Shown here piece after piece: positions 1 through 4,781 of a stretch of 11,501 bases of DNA (position 1 is its first letter; every line of letters starts with the position of its first letter). Source of the DNA: an uncultured Clostridia bacterium (GTDB taxonomy: Bacteria; Bacillota; Clostridia; Christensenellales; UBA3700); the NCBI GenBank assembly GCA_947176115.1, contig CAMWPK010000027.1, positions 1 to 11,501 of the forward strand. Direction: 5' to 3'. The notes beneath the pieces were generated by a model. That model was not told the DNA's origin. It worked only from the letters and a program-made list of their open reading frames with translations, and ran no database searches. Both the position numbers and the translations under genes were made by a program.

Positions 1-73
1 ACAATAGTTCTGAGGCTTGATTTCTAATTATGGCCATTCTTTCTTCGGCTGTTCTGCCCAACTTTCTTGCCAT
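1..73 (-). CDS. rplQ: Large-subunit ribosomal protein L17 (N-terminal fragment)
   Basis: The window cuts this gene after 24 codons, so only the N-terminus is visible. It begins MARKLGRTAEERMAIIRNQA, which matches the start of bacterial L17 (family pattern M-x-RKLGRT, then basic and helical residues). L17 is a 50S protein near the exit-tunnel side of the large subunit. The ATG at 73 is set by GGAGG nine bases upstream. It follows rpoA by 16 bases, the usual last position of the alpha operon. The identification rests on a short stretch plus gene order, but both agree. Whether the rest of the gene is intact cannot be seen. Confidence 0.9.
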   Translation of the reverse strand, partial: MARKLGRTAEERMAIIRNQASELL

Positions 74-89
74 TTTCCTTTACCTCCTA

Positions 90-1043
90 TTATTCATCCT
101 TGTCCCTGAGTTTAAGACCAAGGTCGTCAATTTTCTTCATGACTTCTTCAAGCGACTTCTTGCCGAGATTTCTCACTTTAAGCATGTCGTCTTCAGTCTT
201 TTCCGTCAAATCTTTGACAGTGTTGATACCGGCTCTTCTCAAGCAGTTGTAAGATCTAACTGACAAATCCAAATCTTCGATTGCCATTTCGTAAATCTTT
301 GCTTGCGACTCGTTGTCTTGAGAGATAAGTATCTCTTTATCAGCCATATTGTCAACAAGTTTGACAAAAATGCCAAGATGATCGTTCATAATCTTAGCCG
401 CCAAGCTGATGACTTCGTTTGGCGTAGCCGTACCGTCGGTCGTAACGTCAATAGTGAGTTTGTCAAAATTGATGTCTTGACCTTTTCTGGTGCTCTCTAC
501 TTGATAACTTGCGGCGATAACCGGCGTGAAGATTGAGTCAACCGGAATATATCCGATACCCTGCTCCTCGTCCTTGTTTTCGCTAGCGCTTACGTAACCT
601 CTGCCTACGCCGATATAAATCTCCATTTCGATGCTTGCGCCCTCTTCAAGAGTACAAATCTCAAGCTCCGGATTGAGAATTTCTATATCGTCGCTGTGAG
701 AAATATCTCCGGCGGTAACTACGCCTGCGCTATATCTGTTGACAGTACAAAGTTGTTTGAAGTTCTTGTCCTCGGTGTGAGCCTTTACAGCAATACCCTT
801 AATATTGAGGATAATGTCGGTGACGTCCTCTTTGATACCGGGGATAGCGGTAAATTCATGTTGAACTCCGTTAATTCTTATGCCGACTGGAGCTGCGCCC
901 GGCAATGCGCCCAAGAGTATTCTTCTAAGGCTGTTACCGAGAGTAGTTCCGAATCCGCGCTCTAGCGGTTCAACGGAATATCTAGTCTTTCTACCAGGCT
1001 CCATATCTTCTTTATTGATATTTGGTTTTTGAATTTCTATCAT
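90..1043 (-). CDS. rpoA: DNA-directed RNA polymerase subunit alpha
   Basis: Alpha nucleates RNA polymerase assembly as a dimer and contacts UP elements and activators. The protein is 317 residues, close to the family's usual length. The N-terminal dimerisation and assembly domain covers about residues 1-230, with the conserved run GFGTTLGNSLRRILLGALPG (30-49) and HEFTAIPG..EDVTDIILN (62-80). After a linker, the C-terminal domain (about 250-312) has VRSYNCL (262-268), whose Arg263 matches the DNA-contacting Arg265 of E. coli, and the NLGKKSL helix-hairpin-helix (292-298). The start is placed at the ATG at 1043, six bases after GGAGG. A longer reading from a TTG at 1061 would run through the ribosome binding site and is rejected. 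The gene ends in tandem in-frame stops TAA-TAG that merge with the rplQ ribosome binding site. It lies between rpsD and rplQ, the standard alpha-operon place. Confidence 0.98.
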   Translation of the reverse strand: MIEIQKPNINKEDMEPGRKTRYSVEPLERGFGTTLGNSLRRILLGALPGAAPVGIRINGVQHEFTAIPGIKEDVTDIILNIKGIAVKAHTEDKNFKQLCTVNRYSAGVVTAGDISHSDDIEILNPELEICTLEEGASIEMEIYIGVGRGYVSASENKDEEQGIGYIPVDSIFTPVIAASYQVESTRKGQDINFDKLTIDVTTDGTATPNEVISLAAKIMNDHLGIFVKLVDNMADKEILISQDNESQAKIYEMAIEDLDLSVRSYNCLRRAGINTVKDLTEKTEDDMLKVRNLGKKSLEEVMKKIDDLGLKLRDKDE

Positions 1044-1049
1044 TGTTAG

Positions 1050-1054
1050 CCTCC
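1050..1054 (-). promoter_or_regulatory. Ribosome binding site deciding the rpoA start
   Basis: GGAGG on the minus strand lies six bases before the ATG at 1043. The open frame extends upstream to a TTG at 1061, but that codon precedes this GGAGG and has no Shine-Dalgarno of its own. The start at 1043 is therefore preferred, and it gives the normal MIEIQKP N-terminus. Confidence 0.85.
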
Positions 1055-1093
1055 TATTCAATGTTCAATGACCGAGAATGTCAAAGCGTATTA

Positions 1094-1717
1094 TTATTTA
1101 GAATACAACTCGACAATCATGTGCTCTTCAATCTTCTGCTCAACGTCTGCTCTCTCAGGCAAAGCAATTACGTTGCCCGTCATAGTAGCGTTGTCAAACG
1201 TCAACCACTTAGGAAGATTGAGCGTCTTAGCCTCCTTGATACCATTGAATACCTTTTTGTCGGCTTTATTTTCTTTGACGCTTATTACGTCGCCCTTCTT
1301 CACGAGGAATGAAGGAATATTTACGCACTTACCGTTGACTGTAATCAAACCGTGGTTTACGATTTGTCTAGCCATAGAGCGGGAAGATGCCAAACCAAGA
1401 CGGTAAACGGTATTGTCAAGACGTCTTTCCAAAAGGATAAGCATGTTTTCACCCGTGATACCTCTCATCTTTTCTGCCTTGTCGTAGTAGCCTCTGAATT
1501 GCTTCTCGCAAAGTCCGTAGATTCTCTTGGTCTTTTGTTTTTCTCTGAGCTGAGTAGCGTATTCGCTATTCTTCTTTCTATCAGCGCCATGTTGTCCCGG
1601 AGGAGTGCTGTTCTTAGCAAAAGGGCACTTTTCCGAATAACACTTTTCGCCTTTCAAAAATAATTTTTCGCCTTCGCGTCTGCATTGACGACAATCAGGA
1701 CCTGTATATCTAGCCAT
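1094..1717 (-). CDS. rpsD: Small-subunit ribosomal protein S4, zinc-knuckle form
   Basis: S4 is a primary 16S rRNA-binding protein that nucleates 30S assembly at the five-way junction and helps form the mRNA entry site. The protein is 207 residues, near the family norm. The N-terminus carries four cysteines (Cys9, Cys12, Cys26, Cys31; C-x2-C-x13-C-x4-C), the zinc-binding form also known from Thermus S4. GITGENMLILLERRLDN starts the body domain, followed by the S4 RNA-binding fold (about 97-160) with SRSMARQIVNHGLITVNGK. The gene ends with TAA-TAA in frame, 50 bases before the rpoA start. In Bacillus rpsD is a lone gene, whereas here it sits in the alpha cluster, as in many Clostridia and in E. 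coli. In E. coli, S4 represses this operon through the leader upstream of rpsM, which is relevant to the structured leader seen here. Confidence 0.98.
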   Translation of the reverse strand: MARYTGPDCRQCRREGEKLFLKGEKCYSEKCPFAKNSTPPGQHGADRKKNSEYATQLREKQKTKRIYGLCEKQFRGYYDKAEKMRGITGENMLILLERRLDNTVYRLGLASSRSMARQIVNHGLITVNGKCVNIPSFLVKKGDVISVKENKADKKVFNGIKEAKTLNLPKWLTFDNATMTGNVIALPERADVEQKIEEHMIVELYSK

Positions 1718-1735
1718 ATTATTGCAAACCTCCTA

Positions 1736-2131
1736 TTACAGTCTTCTGCGCTTTGGTGGACGACAGCCATTGTGAGGAATTGGAGATACGTCTTTAATGA
1801 GCGTAACGTTCAATCCTACGTTTTGCAAAGCTCTGATAGCAGACTCTCTACCGCTACCCGGACCTTTTACATATACCTCTACGTTTCTTACGCCTGCATC
1901 GTACGCTTTCTTACCTGCGTCTTCGCTTACCATTTGAGCTGCAAACGGCGTAGACTTCTTGCTACCGCGAAGTTGAAGGTGACCTGCGCTCGACCAGCTG
2001 ACAGCATTACCTTGCGTGTCGGTGATCGTAACGATGGTATTGTTGAAAGAGGCGTGAATATGAGCGCAACCGTTTTCGCCACGGCGCTTTGTTACAGTAC
2101 GTTTTTTAACTACTTTTTTAGCAACTGCCAT
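1736..2131 (-). CDS. rpsK: Small-subunit ribosomal protein S11
   Basis: S11 is part of the 30S platform and helps shape the mRNA exit/E-site region. The 131-residue protein has the basic N-terminus, the HIHASFNNTIVTITD segment (24-38), WSSAG (46-50), KSTPFAAQ (59-66), VKGPGSGRESAIRAL (88-102) and the invariant C-terminal PHNGCRPPKRRR. All of this is typical. One stretch is not: after WSSAG most bacteria have ALGFKGSRKS, whereas here residues 51-59 read HLQLRGSKK. The frame is intact, so this looks like true divergence. TAAGGAGG, overlapping the rpsM stop, supplies the ribosome binding site. The TAATAGGAGG at its own end serves rpsD. Confidence 0.97.
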   Translation of the reverse strand: MAVAKKVVKKRTVTKRRGENGCAHIHASFNNTIVTITDTQGNAVSWSSAGHLQLRGSKKSTPFAAQMVSEDAGKKAYDAGVRNVEVYVKGPGSGRESAIRALQNVGLNVTLIKDVSPIPHNGCRPPKRRRL

Positions 2132-2144
2132 TATTCAATCCTCC

Positions 2145-2516
2145 TTATTTCTTCTTACGGCTAACGGTCTTCTTCGGACCCTTTCTTGTACGAGCATTTT
2201 GCTTAGTACTCTGACCGCGAACCGGCAATCCCTTACGGTGTCTTACACCGCGGTAGCAACCGATTTCTTGCAGTCTTTTGATGTTCATTTTGATTTCACG
2301 CTTCAAATCGCCCTCAACCATAATGTTGTGGTGGTCGATGTATTCACGAATCTTGTTTACTTCTTCATCAGTCAAATCCCTAACTCTTGTATCGGGATTT
2401 ATACCTGTATCAGCGAGAATCTTGTTGGACGTAACTCTACCTATACCGTATATGTAGGTAAGACCTATCTCAACTCTTTTCTCATTTGGCAAATCAACGC
2501 CACTAATACGAGCCAT
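2145..2516 (-). CDS. rpsM: Small-subunit ribosomal protein S13
   Basis: S13 sits in the 30S head, contacts the P-site tRNA through its basic tail and bridges to the 50S subunit. The 123-residue protein begins MARISGVDLPNEKRVEIGLTY and contains the helix-two-turn-helix segment IYGIGRVTSNKIL (22-34), the YRGVRHRKGLPVRGQ signature (88-102) and the basic tail NARTRKGPKKTVSRKKK. The ATG at 2516 follows GGAGG at a spacing of seven bases. It is the first gene after the 273-base gap and so the first gene of the alpha transcription unit, directly downstream of two candidate promoters and a structured leader. Any leader-mediated control would act on its translation first. Confidence 0.98.
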   Translation of the reverse strand: MARISGVDLPNEKRVEIGLTYIYGIGRVTSNKILADTGINPDTRVRDLTDEEVNKIREYIDHHNIMVEGDLKREIKMNIKRLQEIGCYRGVRHRKGLPVRGQSTKQNARTRKGPKKTVSRKKK

Positions 2517-2645
2517 GAAAATACCTCCAATAATTTAATAAATGTTTTTATTATATTATTAAACGCTATGAGAAGTTAGATTGTCTGTTGTGCTTTGGAA
2601 TGAAACAACCTATTAGCCGCTCCCCAACGATTAATGTCTAATTGC
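2517..2645 (-). promoter_or_regulatory. Candidate structured 5' leader of the rpsM (alpha) operon
   Basis: This is the predicted untranslated leader from the downstream promoter to rpsM. On the minus strand an outer helix pairs CGUUGGGGAG (2629-2620) with CUUCUCAUAGCG (2575-2564): ten pairs, three of them G-U, with AU bulged out. Inside it, UAGGUUGUUU (2612-2603) pairs without a break with AGACAAUCUA (2586-2577): ten pairs, two G-U, closing a 16-base loop CAUUCCAAAGCACAAC. The helices are joined by CGGCUAA on one side and a single A on the other. Downstream lies an AU-rich stretch ending in the rpsM GGAGG (2528-2524). In E. coli the leader at this position is bound by S4; here rpsD is in the same unit. 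That parallel is inference, because I recognise no known leader family. Confidence 0.5.
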
Positions 2646-2651
2646 TTGGGT

Positions 2652-2680
2652 ATTATAACATAATTTAATAAACCTTGCAA
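2652..2680 (-). promoter_or_regulatory. Sigma-A-type promoter upstream of rpsM (downstream of two)
   Basis: On the minus strand TTGCAA (2680-2675) is followed after exactly 17 bases by a perfect TATAAT (2657-2652). The preceding TGT gives an extended -10 (TGnTATAAT). Transcription would start near 2645, about 16 bases before the first leader helix. The site lies in the only long intergenic gap of the window, facing rpsM. E. coli likewise has an alpha-operon promoter in this region. The motif quality is high for an AT-rich spacer. Confidence 0.8.
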
Positions 2681-2685
2681 GCGTT

Positions 2686-2714
2686 ATAATACACTTTTTT
2701 TATTTTTTACGCAA
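2686..2714 (-). promoter_or_regulatory. Second, upstream candidate promoter for the rpsM operon
   Basis: On the minus strand TTGCGT (2714-2709) and TATTAT (2691-2686) are 17 bases apart. The spacer is made almost wholly of two A-tracts (six and seven A). It lies 34 bases upstream of the better promoter. The boxes are weaker matches and the surroundings are AT-rich, so a chance match is possible. If real, it makes a tandem promoter pair, as is common for ribosomal operons. Confidence 0.45.
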
Positions 2715-2715
2715 T

Positions 2716-2746
2716 AAAGGAATTATGGAAAACTCCATAATCCTTT
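2716..2746 (-). terminator. Terminator-like hairpin after rpmJ
   Basis: The minus strand has AAAGGATTATGGA, loop GTTT, then TCCATAATTCCTTT: 13 pairs with one unpaired T. It begins 43 bases after the rpmJ stop and ends directly against the -35 box of the upstream promoter. This is the expected place for the end of the spc transcript. The 3' arm ends in CCTTTATT rather than a long T run, so intrinsic termination would be weak or partial. An RNA-processing or 3'-end-stabilising hairpin is the alternative. Confidence 0.5.
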
Positions 2747-2789
2747 AGCATTTTGAGCAATATTTACTCGATTTGCAGTTAAGAGAAAA

Positions 2790-2906
2790 TCAGCCTTGCT
2801 TTTGCTTATGCTTTTTGTACTTTGAGCAGATAATCATAACTGCTCCGTTTCTCTTTATTACCTTGCATTTGTCGCACATTGGCTTTACTGATGGTCTAAC
2901 CTTCAT
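2790..2906 (-). CDS. rpmJ: Large-subunit ribosomal protein L36, zinc form
   Basis: L36 is a tiny zinc-knuckle protein of the 50S subunit that binds 23S rRNA. The translation is 38 residues: MKVRPSVKPMCDKCKVIKRN at the start, then GAVMIICSKYKKHKQKQG. The zinc ligands are Cys11, Cys14, Cys27 and His33. The common form is 37 residues with C-x4-H at the end (CENPKHKQKQG); here it is C-x5-H, one residue longer. The ATG at 2906 lies eight bases after GGAGG, and the gene follows infA by 24 bases. It is the last gene of the spc block before the 273-base gap. Confidence 0.95.
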   Translation of the reverse strand: MKVRPSVKPMCDKCKVIKRNGAVMIICSKYKKHKQKQG

Positions 2907-2930
2907 TGTTATATCCTCCGTTAATCTACC

Positions 2931-3152
2931 TTAATTCTTGTTACGCCATACTATTCTACCCTTTGTGAGGTCGTATGGACTTAATTCTACTTTGACTGCA
3001 TCGCCTTCGAGAATTTTAATATAGTTCTTTCTCAATTTTCCCGATAGGTATGCTACGATAACGTGTCCGTTTGACAATTCTACTTTGAAATTGGTACCCG
3101 GCAATACTTCTATTACCTTTCCCTCTGCTTCGATTACGTCTTCTTTGGACAT
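2931..3152 (-). CDS. infA: Translation initiation factor IF-1
   Basis: IF-1 blocks the 30S A site during initiation and assists IF-2 and IF-3. The 73-residue protein is a single OB fold of the usual length: MSKEDVIEAEGKVIEVLPGT at the start, then FKVELSNGHVIVAYLSGKLRKNYIKIL (22-48), GDAVKVELSPYDLTKGRIVWR. The ELSPYDLTKGRI segment is highly conserved. The usual Ile-Arg-x-Asn near residue 41 appears as LRKN. GGAGG is five bases before the ATG and directly follows the TAG stop of the upstream gene, so the two are probably coupled. Confidence 0.98.
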   Translation of the reverse strand: MSKEDVIEAEGKVIEVLPGTNFKVELSNGHVIVAYLSGKLRKNYIKILEGDAVKVELSPYDLTKGRIVWRNKN

Positions 3153-3161
3153 ATATACCTC

Positions 3162-3404
3162 CTATTCAACAGTATCAAGTTTAGCTAATCTATCAGCTAT
3201 GCTCTTATCATCGACGTACGTCTTAATTCCGCTCGCTTCTTCAATGAGTTTGACGTGCTTGACGTTCTTTTGTTTGGGAGAATCGAGTTTTCTCGTCTTG
3301 CCGTCGGCAATCAGTATATAACTCTCGTTAAGCGTAGCAATTACGACGAAATACTTTTTTGCGTCGTGACCGCTCTTAGATTGCACGATATCTCCCACTT
3401 TCAT
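3162..3404 (-). CDS. KOW-domain RNA-binding protein (L14e-like), function unknown
   Basis: This is an 80-residue protein of the small KOW-domain family that Clostridia often carry between map and infA. The KOW-like N-terminus is MKVGDIVQSKSGHDAKKYFV (1-20). It is followed by ILIADGKTRKLDSPKQKNVKHVKLI (30-54), with the family's DGKTRKL-x-PK-x-KN-x-KH pattern. The C-terminus is short and polar. The KOW fold binds RNA in L24, L26 and NusG, so a ribosome- or rRNA-associated role is likely. No specific function is established to my knowledge, and none is visible here. The ATG at 3404 follows GAGGAG, which overlaps the TGA stop of map, and the gene ends in a TAG embedded in the infA ribosome binding site. 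The tight spacing on both sides argues for co-translation with map and infA. Confidence 0.88.
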   Translation of the reverse strand: MKVGDIVQSKSGHDAKKYFVVIATLNESYILIADGKTRKLDSPKQKNVKHVKLIEEASGIKTYVDDKSIADRLAKLDTVE

Positions 3405-3414
3405 CGTCTTCTCC

Positions 3415-4161
3415 TCACAGCGACAGTATCTCTACCCCGTCCTCTTTTATCCACACGGTGTTCTCGTAGTGCGCCGACGGCATTCCGTCTGCCGTGACTA
3501 TCGTCCAACCGTCGTTGAGCATATACACGTCTTCTGTTCCCAAGTTTATCATCGGCTCTATGGCAATCGTCATATTCTTTCTCAATCGCATACCGCGACC
3601 TGCTTTGCCGAAGTTGGGGACTTCAGGATCTTCATGCATATCTCTGCCTATTCCGTGTCCTACCAACGCTCTAACCACTCCGTATCCGAAGGATTCCGCA
3701 TAAGACTGTATTGCGTGTCCTAAATCTCCAAGCCTTACGCCTTCTTTGAGTATCTTAACGCCCTCGAAAAAACTCTGCTTGGTGACTTCAACGAGTTTGG
3801 CTTTTTCTTCGCTGACCTTGCCTATCATAAAGGTTCTTGCGGCGTCGCCGTTGTAACCCTTGTAGATACTTCCGCAATCTACGCTTACTATATCGCCCTC
3901 TTTGATTACAGCCTTGTCTGAAGGAATACCGTGTACTACTTGTTCGTTTATCGACGTACATATCGACGCAGGGAAACCGCCGTATCCTAAAAATGACGGA
4001 ATAGCGTCGCCTTTAATTATGTAGTCGTGGGCAATCTTGTTGAGCTGAGCCGTTGTCATTCCCTCTTTGATTGTATCTTCGAGAAGATTGAGCGTATCTC
4101 TAACTATTTGATTTGCCTTGCGCATAAGCTGTATCTCGTAGTCCGACTTAATGGTTATCAT
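3415..4161 (-). CDS. map: Methionine aminopeptidase, type I
   Basis: This cytoplasmic metalloenzyme removes the initiator methionine from new proteins after deformylation. The protein is 248 residues, the compact type Ia length without an N-terminal zinc-finger extension. The pita-bread fold's five metal ligands are all present: Asp95 (VDCG), Asp106 (NGDAART), His169 (VGHGIG), Glu202 (IEPM) and Glu233 (HYENT). The substrate-binding histidines His77 (VVHGIP) and His176 (MHEDP) are also there. The start at 4161 lies inside the end of adk (14-base overlap) with GAGGA just upstream, so translation is probably coupled to adk. The order secY-adk-map is standard for Bacillota spc operons. Confidence 0.98.
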   Translation of the reverse strand: MITIKSDYEIQLMRKANQIVRDTLNLLEDTIKEGMTTAQLNKIAHDYIIKGDAIPSFLGYGGFPASICTSINEQVVHGIPSDKAVIKEGDIVSVDCGSIYKGYNGDAARTFMIGKVSEEKAKLVEVTKQSFFEGVKILKEGVRLGDLGHAIQSYAESFGYGVVRALVGHGIGRDMHEDPEVPNFGKAGRGMRLRKNMTIAIEPMINLGTEDVYMLNDGWTIVTADGMPSAHYENTVWIKEDGVEILSL

Positions 4162-4771
4162 CGAGTATCCTCACTATGTCGTCAAAAACTTTGTTCATCT
4201 CTTGCGCGCCGTCTACGTCTTTGAGTATACCCATATTGTTATAGTACTCAATGAGCGGAGCCGTCTGGGCATTGTACACTTCAAGTCGCGACTTAACCGT
4301 GTCTTCTTTGTCGTCATCTCTTTGATATAGCTTTTCACCGCATTTTGCGCAGACGTCTTTGTCATACCAAGATAGGTGATAACTCTCTCCGCACTTGCAC
4401 ATTCTGCGACCTGCAATTCTGTCTACGACAAGCTTTTCGTCAACGGCTATGTTGATTGCATAAGTTATTTTAGCAAATTCATTCAAAGCCTTGGCTTGTT
4501 CTATCGTTCTGGGAAAACCGTCAAGCAAATATCCCTTTTGGCAATCAGCCTCTTGAAGTCTTTGTTTGACAAGTCCTATCACGACTTCGTCAGGCACTAG
4601 CAAGCCTTTGTCAATGTAGCTTTTAGCTTCCACTCCCAAGGCTGTGCCTGCCTTGATATTAGCCCTCAATATGTCTCCTGTGGAGATATGAGGCACTTTA
4701 TACTTTTCACATACTCTCGTAGCTTGGGTGCCTTTGCCGGCGCCCGGAGCTCCTAAAAATACCAAGTACAT
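4148..4771 (-). CDS. adk: Adenylate kinase, zinc-LID form
   Basis: The enzyme converts ATP and AMP to two ADP and so balances adenine nucleotides. The protein is 207 residues. Domains in order: P-loop GAPGAGKGT (7-15); AMP-binding region with STGDILRANI (30-39) and LLVPDEVV; LLDGFPRT (82-89); RIAGRR (118-123) entering the LID (about 122-160); QRDDDKEDTVKSRLEVY with the LID aspartates and arginines. The LID carries four cysteines, Cys125, Cys127, Cys141 and Cys144, as in zinc-bearing Gram-positive enzymes. The first pair is C-x-C instead of the usual C-x2-C, and the loop between the pairs is about three residues shorter than in B. subtilis. The ATG at 4771 has AGAGG upstream; secY ends ten bases before. 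Catalytic residues look intact. Confidence 0.97.
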   Translation of the reverse strand: MYLVFLGAPGAGKGTQATRVCEKYKVPHISTGDILRANIKAGTALGVEAKSYIDKGLLVPDEVVIGLVKQRLQEADCQKGYLLDGFPRTIEQAKALNEFAKITYAINIAVDEKLVVDRIAGRRMCKCGESYHLSWYDKDVCAKCGEKLYQRDDDKEDTVKSRLEVYNAQTAPLIEYYNNMGILKDVDGAQEMNKVFDDIVRILDDNH

Positions 4772-4781
4772 AAATCCTCTT

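Noticed and set aside
1044..1061. Longer rpoA start (TTG at 1061)
   Set aside because: It would translate the ribosome binding site itself; the ATG at 1043 has ideal spacing and gives the family N-terminus.
1685..2164. Plus-strand open frame of 159 codons across rpsK
   Set aside because: It lies antisense to S11, whose protein is unmistakable, has no ribosome binding site and no recognisable protein features.
2716..2746. Hairpin as a terminator for plus-strand transcription
   Set aside because: No plus-strand gene ends nearby, and the plus-strand sequence after the stem (AGCATTTTGAG) has no proper T tract.
2755..2769. Small hairpin GAGUAA-AUA-UUGCUC on the minus strand after rpmJ
   Set aside because: Only six pairs with one G-U and a three-base loop in AT-rich DNA; too weak to call.
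2517..2789. A hidden small gene or tRNA in the rpmJ-rpsM gap
   Set aside because: No open frame with a ribosome binding site or recognisable product was seen, and no cloverleaf; the gap is better explained by promoters and a leader.
4391..4399. Frameshift in adk as the cause of the C-x-C
   Set aside because: Conserved residues continue in the same frame on both sides, so the change is a whole-codon difference.
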